From assembly GCA_030615265.1 (NCBI GenBank), contig JAUWZP010000010.1:1-38879 (forward strand): a stretch of 38,879 bases of DNA, written 5' to 3'. A model generated the notes under the pieces. It was given only the letters and a program-made list of their open reading frames with translations, had not been told where the DNA came from and did no database searches. Each line of letters opens with the position of its first letter. Position 1 is the first letter of the stretch. The translations under genes and the position numbers were made by a program. Below, in pieces: positions 17,618 to 25,004 of this stretch. This stretch comes from Candidatus Bathyarchaeota archaeon. Its GTDB lineage: Archaea > Thermoproteota > Bathyarchaeia > Bathyarchaeales > Bathyarchaeaceae.

Positions 17618-17774
17618 AGAGTGTTATGCTTGCATCCAGTTCATAATATTCCATGCATGCAGCATTAGGTTTATTGGGTTTTAACAGTTATTCCTTAACA
17701 GTTACTTCACATTCTTTTCAAGTTGCATTAATAATTTAAGGCACACACACATTTCTGTGGTGGAGGAGAACCCA

Positions 17775-17984
17775 TTGAGGAAGGGAATGCAAATAACTGT
17801 CGTGCTTTGGACTTTGGCAGCACTGTCATGGCTGGTGATTTTCTTCCTCTTAAGCAAATTTGAATATGAATCACCAAGTGATATCGGGATGTTTTTATTT
17901 GGCGTCCAAGTTACTCTTGGCGTTGGAGCTTGGACAGTTGTATATTTTGTATATAGAATAGCCAGATGGGCAAGCCATCAATAA
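17775..17984 (+). CDS. Small two-helix membrane protein
   Basis: The protein (about 69 aa from TTG 17775; GTG 17757 is the longest option) contains two predicted membrane segments, ITVVLWTLAALSWLVIFFLL and MFLFGVQVTLGVGAWTVVYF, joined by an acidic loop and ending in a basic tail. TTG 17775 is preferred because GGAGGAG (17762-17768) lies six bases upstream. An AATAATTTAAG promoter-like box (17730-17740) precedes it. Function unknown; the next + strand gene has the same type of promoter box. Confidence 0.6.
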   Translation: MRKGMQITVVLWTLAALSWLVIFFLLSKFEYESPSDIGMFLFGVQVTLGVGAWTVVYFVYRIARWASHQ

Positions 17985-18006
17985 CAAAGAACCTATGTGT
18001 ATGCTT

Positions 18007-18031
18007 AATAATTTAAGGAGAAAAGTTCTAG
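18007..18031 (+). promoter_or_regulatory. 25-bp direct repeat, copy 2, promoter-like
   Basis: It begins AATAATTTAAGGAGAAA and ends GTTCTAG, nearly identical to 17593-17617. It lies about 23-47 bases before the TTG start at 18054, so the ATTTAA core is well placed as a TATA box for that small gene. Confidence 0.5.
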
Positions 18032-18053
18032 GAATACGCAAGGTGATGTTGAG

Positions 18054-18218
18054 TTGAAAGAATGGAAATGTGTGCAACTTGGGCACCATAAGAACGTCGG
18101 TGAAACAATTGAGGAATGGCAAAAGAATGGCTGGCATCTCCACACCTATGTTTGTGCTGGAAACGCCAACATGGGAATGGGAACCGTTCACTACTTGCTG
18201 TTTGAAAAGGGCGAGTGA
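18054..18218 (+). CDS. DUF4177-like small protein (54 aa)
   Basis: This short frame begins at TTG 18054, six bases after AGGTGAT (18041-18047), and ends at TGA 18218. The translation starts LKEWKCVQLG, continues ETIEEWQKNGWHLHTY and ends VHYLLFEKGE. That is the DUF4177 plan of a strand, a helix with a GW motif, and a final YLLF strand. DUF4177 proteins are small alpha/beta proteins of unknown function. An AATAATTTAAG promoter box lies upstream and a T-rich terminator follows. It is short enough to be missed by length-filtered gene finding. Confidence 0.7.
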   Translation: MKEWKCVQLGHHKNVGETIEEWQKNGWHLHTYVCAGNANMGMGTVHYLLFEKGE

Positions 18219-18235
18219 GTGGGACACGCCGATTC

Positions 18236-18256
18236 TTAACTTTCCCTTTTTTTTAT
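18236..18256 (+). terminator. T-run terminator after the DUF4177-like gene
   Basis: CTTAACTTTCCC followed by an uninterrupted run of eight T residues lies 18-36 bases after the stop codon at 18218. This matches archaeal T-rich intrinsic termination. Confidence 0.55.
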
Positions 18257-18292
18257 CCAACTCCGTTGCATGTATGCAGAAGCGCGGACATC

Positions 18293-18523
18293 TTACTTTG
18301 AGAAGTGAGTATTTGGATCAGTTAACTTGAAAGATCTTGGAAAGCCCAACACAAACGCCAATTCATAGATTTTCCTTGTTTCTCCGCACTCTTGGCACTC
18401 ATAGGTTTCCTCCGCAACCTCATTACCAGGCGCATAAAAGGTTTTGATTAGAACATGCCTTGTTCTTCCCACGCATTTCTCGCATCTAAGAAAAGTTACT
18501 GGCGTGTAGATTAGAAAGTCCAC
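18293..18523 (-). CDS. Small zinc-ribbon protein
   Basis: The 76-aa protein has a four-Cys zinc ribbon: RCEKCVGRTRHV (about 13-24) and YECQECGETRKIYEL (about 41-55), separated by a beta hairpin. GAGGAGCGAAC precedes the ATG. Such ribbons are common in archaeal mobile elements and in transcription-related small proteins. No specific function can be given. Confidence 0.7.
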   Translation of the reverse strand: MDFLIYTPVTFLRCEKCVGRTRHVLIKTFYAPGNEVAEETYECQECGETRKIYELAFVLGFPRSFKLTDPNTHFSK

Positions 18524-18712
18524 TGTTCGCTCCTCTTCCTATATGTCTAGTTTGCCTTCAGAAATAAAGCATTATGAACAAGCGATACAGTTTCAGAGTG
18601 TGTGCATTCTCGCACATTTGTTTCATTCCTCTGTATTTTTCAAACACTAAAATGGCAAACGTTTGAATCATTAGAGACAATGTTTTGATGTGTCTGGAAA
18701 GTTTTTGCATGC
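18524..18712. other. Intergenic region left of hairpin element copy A
   Basis: No gene is visible. The segment is AT-rich with scattered stops; similarity to the right-hand copy of the hairpin element fades out near 18713, which sets the approximate left boundary of the repeat. Confidence 0.4.
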
Positions 18713-18740
18713 ATACAGTCCACGAAAAAACTGACGTGGG

Positions 18741-18748
18741 ATATATAT
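18741..18748 (+). promoter_or_regulatory. TATA-like box of hairpin element copy A
   Basis: ATATATAT, in the conserved context ATATCAAAAATGCAAAATCG, lies about 50 bases before the hairpin. The same context appears in inverted orientation in copy B (AATATGTATC on the minus strand at 38534-38543). A transcript would begin near 18770. Confidence 0.4.
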
Positions 18749-18769
18749 CAAAAATGCAAAATCGTTTTA

Positions 18770-18890
18770 TGTCAGATTACGTTGACAACAAAGCATGGGA
18801 TTCGTAGCAGAACAACTGCGTGAGAGACTTATGTCTCCATTGTCAGTTTTCAATATTCTGCTACGAGTCCTATACCTACTTACGTTTGCG
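18770..18890 (+). ncRNA. Candidate structured RNA / hairpin element, copy A
   Basis: Bases 18798-18870 form one long nested hairpin. The outer stem pairs GGATTCGTAGCAGAA (18798-18812) with TTCTGCTACGAGTCC (18856-18870), 15 pairs with one T-G. The middle stem pairs AACTG (18814-18818) with CAGTT (18844-18848). The inner stem GAGAC/GTCTC (18824-18828, 18833-18837) closes a TTAT loop. A second copy lies inverted near 38.4-38.5 kb, roughly four fifths identical over the hairpin, and the similarity extends through a TATA-like upstream region. The strand is inferred from G-U pairs that become C-A mismatches on the other strand. It runs convergently into the HTH gene ending at 18963. No known RNA family is recognised; a MITE-like element is the alternative. 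Confidence 0.5.
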
Positions 18891-18962
18891 GTCCTTCTCC
18901 GTTAACTGCCATATCGCCTCTATTACGAAATGACCTAGACGCTTCAACTTCTCAAACATAGT

Positions 18963-19673
18963 TTACCACCAGCTTCTCGACGTCTGAACAATGTTAAAAC
19001 CGCCAATATCTGCTGTGAATTCTCGTCCTTCATAGCAACCTTTGACGTGGACCCTCACTTTGTACGGATAAGCCAGGGTTTGACGTCCTTTAGGAATGAA
19101 AGTGACTTTAGGGATGCCATATGGATCCAGTTGAGTCAAGTCGAGAAAGATTATTTGATAGTGTCTTTTGTATTCACGTGTTTTGAAACGCTCATGTTGT
19201 TCTATCATAGCGTCTGTTAAGATCTTGATTCGTTGCCACAGGGTTTTACCTTGTAGCTTGAAATTCATTTCTTTAATTCTTTCTTGCTCTAATCTGCTAA
19301 AGTAAGCGCGACTCATACGGAAATAGTAAGGCTTGATCTTGTTCATGTCACGGATAACGGTTCTCCGGCTTATACCTAGCATCTCAGCTATTTCAGATTC
19401 CTTGTATTTCCCAGAGAGCAACCAGCAAAGTTTTCTTCGTAGCCTTTCCTTCTTGTATTGCTTGATTGACTTGTAATATTTTTTTATGCGTCTGTAAGTT
19501 GCTTTTCTGCGTGTTTTCAGCTTCCTTTCAGGCGTTTTTGTGTCCGAAACGCCACTGAACTGTGTGTTATCTGCAGTTTGAAAACTTTGAAAATAGCCTA
19601 TTTTCCGCAAAGCGTCAACTAACTCGCTTATTTCCTTAGCGTGACCCCCATTCTCTAACATTAAAAGTGACAT
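18963..19673 (-). CDS. HTH-domain protein of a mobile element
   Basis: The 236-aa protein has a basic N-terminal half rich in Lys/Arg (KLKTRRKATYRRIKKYYKSI). It is followed by a helix-turn-helix of resolvase/sigma-like type, YKESEIAEMLGISRRTVIRDMNKI (about 91-114). The C-terminal domain (about 150-236) is beta-rich and not recognised. ATG 19673 gives the whole frame; a second ATG four codons on is possible. It looks like a DNA-binding regulator or replication-associated protein left by an integrated element. Its 3' end faces hairpin element copy A. Confidence 0.7.
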   Translation of the reverse strand: MSLLMLENGGHAKEISELVDALRKIGYFQSFQTADNTQFSGVSDTKTPERKLKTRRKATYRRIKKYYKSIKQYKKERLRRKLCWLLSGKYKESEIAEMLGISRRTVIRDMNKIKPYYFRMSRAYFSRLEQERIKEMNFKLQGKTLWQRIKILTDAMIEQHERFKTREYKRHYQIIFLDLTQLDPYGIPKVTFIPKGRQTLAYPYKVRVHVKGCYEGREFTADIGGFNIVQTSRSWW

Positions 19674-20013
19674 TTTTCATCATCAGCGTCTATGCTGTTT
19701 TCGAGGGTTTTTGCGGGTTGTGTCATACTTTTTGTCACCTGCCACAAATCTACGGAGAGGAGCCCTACATGCAGTCTGTACACCACTATGAGTGGTAAAC
19801 ACTTTCCATAATAAAGGTTTTCATCATAAGAATTGCGACGTGTGCGCCTGCGTATTTATCAAAACAAGAAAAGTAACACCTGATCTATTGACCAAAGTCT
19901 TCTCTTCAAGCGGTGTCTACCTATATTGGGTTAACGGTTCAATCTTGAAGTAGAGTTTCACGATGAATAAATGTGCCAACGCGCCTGTGTCTCAGACCTT
20001 TTGCTTGTCTTGT
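19674..20013. other. Gene-free stretch within the decayed integration zone
   Basis: No convincing gene is seen. It contains the promoter region of the minus-strand HTH gene and short open fragments only. Confidence 0.4.
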
Positions 20014-20130
20014 TCATACTTTCATTGTAGCCTCTTTTTTAGGCCTCTTGCTTCGTCTTATTATGACAATTCCGCCTACGAGGGCAACGACTATGACTGC
20101 TGCCATGAGGTATATCAACGGCGTTAGAAA
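20014..20130 (-). pseudogene. C-terminal tail of a membrane-anchored surface protein (truncated)
   Basis: Read on the minus strand, this fragment encodes a short linker, a hydrophobic segment LIYLMAAVIVVALVGGIVII and a basic tail RRSKRPKKEATMKV before TGA at 20016-20014. That is the usual C-terminal anchor of archaeal secreted surface proteins. The coding frame is cut at GCATGCATGC (about 20132-20141), exactly where the integrase remnant begins, so the upstream part of the gene has been replaced. A stand-alone 30-residue membrane peptide starting at the internal ATG is possible but less likely. Confidence 0.5.
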
Positions 20131-20133
20131 AGC

Positions 20134-20379
20134 ATGCATGCAACTATGCTCTATCACCAAACGAAAGACATCTTGTACGTCAAGGAGTTTCTAGGCCACA
20201 GGAAAATCGAGACTACTCTAAAGTATGTTCAGCTTGAACAAGCATTATTCGACAAAGACGCTGACTCTTTCACTTGTAGAGTAGCAAAGACACCTGAAGT
20301 AATCAAGCAACTCATAGAGGCAGGCTTCGACTACGTAACTGAGAAAGACGACTTAATCTACTTTCGCAAGCGCAAGTAA
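20134..20379 (+). pseudogene. Tyrosine recombinase C-terminal remnant, second copy
   Basis: About 81 codons of an integrase C-terminus: ATMLYHQTKDILYVKEFLGH (about 3-22), the nucleophile Tyr in TTLKYVQLEQAL (about 27-38), and a tail ending DDLIYFRKRK. It is related to the remnant at 16365-16820 (shared YHxTKDIL, LGH, EAGF-YV, FRKRK) but lies in the opposite direction. The HxxR box and everything before it are missing, and the left edge coincides with the cut surface-protein tail. Confidence 0.75.
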
Positions 20380-20394
20380 CATAGCAAAGAGTCC

Positions 20395-20412
20395 TAGAAA
20401 AAGGGAAAATCG
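20395..20412 (-). terminator. T-rich terminator of DNA ligase
   Basis: On the minus strand, CGATTTTCCCTTTTTCTAGG directly follows the ligase stop codon. The two T runs fit an archaeal terminator. Confidence 0.45.
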
Positions 20413-20414
20413 TG

Positions 20415-22178
20415 CTAGTATCTGGCTTTTTTCCCGTATTGCCTTTCATAGATTTCCCTAACCCTCTGTATAGTGTCTGCTTCTTCTGGGCTTTTGTCTT
20501 CTCGTATTCTCTTTATACGGGCGAAGCGCAATGCCATCTCACATTCGTATTTTGGGCTTTTCTGTATCTCGTTATAGACTACTTCAACCACAACTTTTGG
20601 AGCAACTGTTACGCCGTGAGGCTGCTTCTTAATTGTTAACGCTTTTAGACGTTTAGTCATCTGGATAAATTCTCTGTCAGTTAGTCCCTTGAAGGTTTTG
20701 CCCACAACCAGAAATATTCCCGTTTCAGCGTCACGAGCGGCCAAGTAATAATTAGAAAGCCAGCTGTGTCTTCTTCCATAGCCCCACTCTGCGCCTACAA
20801 TAACAAGGTCAAGCGGCTCCAAAGTTTTCTTTATTTTGAACCAGCGTTTGCCCCGAATTCCAGGCGTGTATGCGCTGTCCAGCTTCTTCGCCATTAACCC
20901 TTCATGTCCAGCCTCTATAGCTTCTTCTAAAAACCGCTTCGCCTCTTTAGGGCTTCTCGTTATCAATTGCTCGGTCAATGGAATGTCGCCACAGACTTCA
21001 CTAAGCTTCTTTCTCCGTTCAACATATGGGAGCGCAATCAGGCTCTTCTCGTCTAAATATATAATGTCAAACAAATACAGTTCAATTGGGATCCGCCTCT
21101 GCATCTCCTCTATCTTGTGAACCCTTCGAAACCTACGCATAAGATGCTGAAAAAGCATAGGGCTTCGGTCTTCTCCCACAGCCACAACCTCACCCTCCAA
21201 AACCGCTTGTCTAGCTTGCACACGAGTTTTAGTCAACTCCACAATCTCCGGCAGGCTTTGTGTAACATCGGTCAATCGCCGACTGAAAATTCTAACTTCC
21301 TCATCATACTTGTGAATCTGAATGCGAGCCCCATCAAGCTTATATTCAAAAGCTGTTTCTCTACCATGCTCCCCCAACACCTCTTCAACGCTCTCGCTGC
21401 TCTGAGCCATCATAGGCCTAAACGGTCTGAAAACTTGAAGCTTAAGTTTCAAAACTCCATCCTTTCCATGCAACTTAGCCATTTTGGCAACTTCGACAAC
21501 GTCCCCACTTAACATGGCTGCCGTTTGAACAACATCAAGTGGAATGTTGAAGGCTTTTGAAACAGCAAGCTCCATTAGACCTTCGTAGAAGCCCGTTCTC
21601 ATCTCACCGATTACGATTTTCACGAGGAATTTTACTTCGAGAGCCGAAGCTTGACTGAACAACGTTTCAAGCAAGCGTTCTTTTCGTTCCCTCGAACCGT
21701 AACCTGAAATTTCAGCAATTGCTTCTAGGGCACGTCTAACCTCAAGAATAGTCAAGGGTTTTTCGAAAAGCGTGGCTTGCTTTCGCATTTTGCTTGATTC
21801 AAACAAGATTTTTGTGGCTGCTCCGATGTCGCCAGTCTTTGCAAAGGCTTCTCTAAAACGTGTCCACTTCACATTGGTTAAGCTTTTAATTACGTCACTT
21901 AAGGTCGCCCAGCTTATCTCAAGCACTCGTTGATCCCATTTTGGAAAGGCCCTTCCTAACATCATTGAAACCGTAGGCTCAACTTCATCTGCGTCTAATT
22001 GGTTCAGGAAATCTGCTGTTAGATCAACCATAACCAGCCGCTTGCTCGTAGCTTCTAATTTCTCGCAAAGCTCTGCAAACACTTGAAATCGAGTTTCCAT
22101 ATCCTTCCCTTTCAGAGACAGCCCTCTTTGCTCTTCTCCTATTGACTCAATCTTATCAAAGGACATAAACATTTTCAC
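20415..22178 (-). CDS. lig: ATP-dependent DNA ligase (archaeal LigI type)
   Basis: The 587-aa enzyme seals nicks during replication and repair. After an N-terminal DNA-binding domain, the adenylation domain starts with motif I EYKLDGARIQIHK (catalytic Lys about 276), then FSRRLTDVTQSLPEI, VLEGEVVAVGE (motif III, about 325-335) and GHEGLMAKKLDSAYTPG (motif IV). Motif V is RGKRWFKIKK, and the OB-fold domain holds ALRFARIKRIREDKSPEEADTI (motif VI, about 545-566). Length is typical for archaea. It starts at ATG 22178. It is a host gene bordering the decayed integration zone. Confidence 0.96.
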   Translation of the reverse strand: MKMFMSFDKIESIGEEQRGLSLKGKDMETRFQVFAELCEKLEATSKRLVMVDLTADFLNQLDADEVEPTVSMMLGRAFPKWDQRVLEISWATLSDVIKSLTNVKWTRFREAFAKTGDIGAATKILFESSKMRKQATLFEKPLTILEVRRALEAIAEISGYGSRERKERLLETLFSQASALEVKFLVKIVIGEMRTGFYEGLMELAVSKAFNIPLDVVQTAAMLSGDVVEVAKMAKLHGKDGVLKLKLQVFRPFRPMMAQSSESVEEVLGEHGRETAFEYKLDGARIQIHKYDEEVRIFSRRLTDVTQSLPEIVELTKTRVQARQAVLEGEVVAVGEDRSPMLFQHLMRRFRRVHKIEEMQRRIPIELYLFDIIYLDEKSLIALPYVERRKKLSEVCGDIPLTEQLITRSPKEAKRFLEEAIEAGHEGLMAKKLDSAYTPGIRGKRWFKIKKTLEPLDLVIVGAEWGYGRRHSWLSNYYLAARDAETGIFLVVGKTFKGLTDREFIQMTKRLKALTIKKQPHGVTVAPKVVVEVVYNEIQKSPKYECEMALRFARIKRIREDKSPEEADTIQRVREIYERQYGKKARY

Positions 22179-22604
22179 GATTCACAACACAAAAACTTGA
22201 ACAGCCGAGCGAAACAAACCGAACTCCTTATAGTTCAAAAACACAAAAAGTGGCCACACTTTCAGATTCGAGAAATCATGCTTTCCCTTCTTGAAAGTCT
22301 CGCGATCGGATGAGATAATTCTCTCTGAGAATGATTACTTTGCTTTTTGTGGCAGTCTCCTACGTTGATTTAGTTGCGAAAGAAGTCGAAATGGCCGTTT
22401 TTTAGCTAAATATGTCATTCTCAATCTTTCACCTTCGGAACGAATGTTCATTATTGCGTTGAACATGTTTTCCCATTGTCAGTTAACGTAAGAATATCTA
22501 TCGTACAGGGATGTAGCCTTGAAAACGCATAGTTGAGATCACATTCTACAATTTTGGCTTGGATAGACCCGAAAAGAAAAAAAGAGAACACTGATTGCTC
22601 TTGA
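22179..22604. other. Intergenic region between ligase and kbl
   Basis: No gene is visible in 426 bases. It holds a short hairpin (ATTCTC-TCT-GAGAAT, 22318-22332), the ligase promoter region at the left and a T-run terminator for kbl at the right. Confidence 0.4.
22571..22586 (-). terminator. T-run terminator of the tdh-kbl operon
   Basis: On the minus strand a CTCTTTTTTTCTTTTC tract lies about 20 bases after the kbl stop codon. This matches an archaeal T-rich terminator. Confidence 0.55.
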
Positions 22605-23816
22605 TCAGATTAATCCGAGTTTCTTGCCGCCTTCCCTCAACGCTTCGATAGCCTTGTCCAGCTGCTCTTCCGTATGCTTCGTACACAACTGGGTTCGAAT
22701 CCTCGCCTTGTCACGCGCTACCATAGGATAGACAATTGGAAGCGCAAAGATGCCTTTCTTCCAAATGAAATTGGCAAGATCCTTCGCTGTTTTGCTTTCA
22801 CCGCACATAACTGGCACAATTGGCGTTTCGCTGTTGCCCGTGTCAAAACCGAGGTCTTTCAGTGCTTTTATGAAGTACTCGCGGTTCTCCCAGACTTTTC
22901 TCACATGCTGGGGCTCAGATTCTAAGACATCGATTGCTGCAATGCAAGCGGCAGCCACCCCAGGAGGCACTGCTCCACTGAGCAGCCAAGTCCTAGATTT
23001 ATTGTAGGCGAAGTTTCGCAGGTCTTCGCCACCCGTGATGTGTCCACCTATAACTCCGAAAGCCTTAGAGAAAGTTCCCATTTCAACATGCACCTCTTCC
23101 CTGCTGAGGTTAAAGTGACTAACAATGCCACGCCCGCCTTCTCCGAGTACGCCTTCGCCGTGAGCATCGTCCACATATACGCCTGCGCCATGCTCCTTGG
23201 CGATTTTGGCAATTCCAGCTAGCGGAGCGAGGTCACCGTCCATACTGAAGACGCCGTCAGTGAGAATCCAAATGTGCTTATACGCAGGTTCATGTTTTTC
23301 CGCCTCATCCATAACACGTGCAAGGTCCTCCACATCCTTATGCTTGAAGATAGCGCGATCTGCATGACTCAGCCGCACACCGTCGATGATGGAGCCATGG
23401 TTCAACTCGTCGGAAACGTAGAGATCTCCTCTGCCGCAGAGTTGAGGAATAAGACCCTCATTAGCCATGAAACCTGTCTGATAAGTCAGCGAAGCAGGGG
23501 CCTGTTTAAACTTTGCAAGACGACGATCCAATTCTTCATGAACTGTCATGTTACCTGAAATTGAGCGGTCGCTGCCTGCGCCGGCACCGTATTTTCTTGT
23601 TTCTGCAATCATTGCTTCCACAAGTTTGGGGTGAGTTGACAAATTAAGATAGTTGTTGGCGCAGAGCATAATGACCTCTCTGCCGTCGACGGTGCAGACG
23701 GGTTCATTTGCGCCTTGGAGTTCTCTAAGCTCCCAGTTCAGGTTTTCACGGACTAAGCGCTGATACTCTTCGCCTAGATATCTTGTCGGATGCCTCTTAA
23801 TTGACATACTAATCAC
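22605..23816 (-). CDS. kbl: Glycine C-acetyltransferase (2-amino-3-ketobutyrate CoA ligase)
   Basis: The 403-aa PLP enzyme of the alpha-oxoamine synthase group cleaves 2-amino-3-ketobutyrate with CoA to glycine and acetyl-CoA. Motifs: CANNYLNLSTHPKLVEA (about 51-67), GAGAGSDRSISGNMTVHEELD (about 77-97), DELNHGSIIDGVRLS, VYVDDAHGEGVLGEGGRG (about 211-228) and the PLP-lysine segment GTFSKAFGVIGGHITG (Lys about 251). Length matches E. coli Kbl. It follows tdh by 53 bases, so the pair forms a threonine-to-glycine operon. Confidence 0.94.
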   Translation of the reverse strand: MISMSIKRHPTRYLGEEYQRLVRENLNWELRELQGANEPVCTVDGREVIMLCANNYLNLSTHPKLVEAMIAETRKYGAGAGSDRSISGNMTVHEELDRRLAKFKQAPASLTYQTGFMANEGLIPQLCGRGDLYVSDELNHGSIIDGVRLSHADRAIFKHKDVEDLARVMDEAEKHEPAYKHIWILTDGVFSMDGDLAPLAGIAKIAKEHGAGVYVDDAHGEGVLGEGGRGIVSHFNLSREEVHVEMGTFSKAFGVIGGHITGGEDLRNFAYNKSRTWLLSGAVPPGVAAACIAAIDVLESEPQHVRKVWENREYFIKALKDLGFDTGNSETPIVPVMCGESKTAKDLANFIWKKGIFALPIVYPMVARDKARIRTQLCTKHTEEQLDKAIEALREGGKKLGLI

Positions 23817-23869
23817 CTTATGAGTAGCCTACACGTTTCTCTATTCCAACGATGTTTCTCTTAACTTTT

Positions 23870-24937
23870 TCACCATTTCGGCTCAAGCGAAACCTTGCCA
23901 GCCTGCTTAGATTTGATCAGGTCTATGCCTTTGGCTATGTTCCGCATGGGCAACCTATGTGTTATTATCCAACTCATCTTCTCTCTAAAACGAGAATTCG
24001 CAAGTAAACCCTTCACTTGAAACCAAGTTTGAAACATCCTTCGGCCAGTTATACCAAAAACAGTTGCAGCCTTAAAAATAACGGAATCAGTCAAGTCGAG
24101 TTCAACGGGTCTTTCAAAGATGCCCAAAAGAGAAACGCGTCCGCCTGGGGTTAGAATTTCAAAAGCCTGCTTAACAGCAGCCGTAGCTCCCGACATCTCC
24201 AATGCAACATCTACACCCTTGCCATCGGTTGCGTCCCGTATGATCTTAACAATGTTTTTGCCTTCTTCTCTGGCACTAAGAACCATGTCCGCACCCATCT
24301 TCTTGGCGAGTTCCATGCGAACCTTGTTGAACCCGCCTGCGGTGGCAAGAATTTTGGATGCACCTAGCTCTTGAAGAACAGCTATTGCCATTAATCCGAT
24401 TGGTCCGCAGCCTAAGACTGCAACGTCTTTTCCAGCAATATCTTTAATGTAGTCTTTAGGTATAACAGCTTGCACAGCGTTTCCAAGCGGTTCTTGAATA
24501 GACGCAATCGCTGGATCCAGCTTCGGGTCGTTTTTCCAAGCGTTTCTTTCGGGTAACACAAAATATTCGGCGAAAACGCCGTCGGTGTCGACGCCCAAGA
24601 TTTTTAGGTTTTGACAAATGTGCATACGGTCGGTTCTACATTGGTAACAAGTGCCATCTACAATGTGCGTTTCCGCTGAAATCATATCGCCTTCTTGTAG
24701 GCTTGTAACGTTTCGACCTAGTTCCACAATTTCACCGGCAACTTCATGACCAAAAACCATTGGTAACTTCTTTATGCGGTTTTGTGCCCATTGGTTCCAG
24801 TTCCATATGTGAACGTCTGTTCCGCAGATAGAGGCTGCTTTCACTTTGACAACAATTTCGTTTTCTCCAGCCTTTGGGACTTCTAAGGCTGTAATTTCCG
24901 CTCCTAGTTTTGGATATTTTTTAACAATTGCATGCAT
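23870..24937 (-). CDS. tdh: L-threonine 3-dehydrogenase
   Basis: The 355-aa zinc-dependent medium-chain dehydrogenase oxidises threonine to 2-amino-3-ketobutyrate with NAD+. Catalytic zinc ligands are in SICGTDVHIWNWN (Cys about 38) and FGHEVAGE (about 62-69). The Rossmann fold has VLGCGPIGLMAI (about 172-183). The structural-zinc loop reads HIVDGTCYQCRTDRMHIC: three Cys are kept, but the first ligand, Cys in hyperthermophilic TDHs, is Asp here. Its promoter TATA lies inside the 30-bp direct repeat at 24975-25004, the proposed left attachment site. Confidence 0.94.
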   Translation of the reverse strand: MHAIVKKYPKLGAEITALEVPKAGENEIVVKVKAASICGTDVHIWNWNQWAQNRIKKLPMVFGHEVAGEIVELGRNVTSLQEGDMISAETHIVDGTCYQCRTDRMHICQNLKILGVDTDGVFAEYFVLPERNAWKNDPKLDPAIASIQEPLGNAVQAVIPKDYIKDIAGKDVAVLGCGPIGLMAIAVLQELGASKILATAGGFNKVRMELAKKMGADMVLSAREEGKNIVKIIRDATDGKGVDVALEMSGATAAVKQAFEILTPGGRVSLLGIFERPVELDLTDSVIFKAATVFGITGRRMFQTWFQVKGLLANSRFREKMSWIITHRLPMRNIAKGIDLIKSKQAGKVSLEPKW

Positions 24938-24974
24938 GTTAACTCAACCTTGGCTCTTGCGATCGACGCATGTG

Positions 24975-25004
24975 GCTTAAAGATTAGCAATTTATTAAAC
25001 ACTT
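24975..25004. repeat. Putative attL (30-bp direct repeat)
   Basis: It begins GCTTAAAGATTAGCA and ends TTTATTAAACACTT. It agrees with 30998-31027 at 26 of 30 positions without gaps. The TTTATTAAA core, read on the minus strand, is a TATA box about 58 bases before the tdh ATG. Confidence 0.5.
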
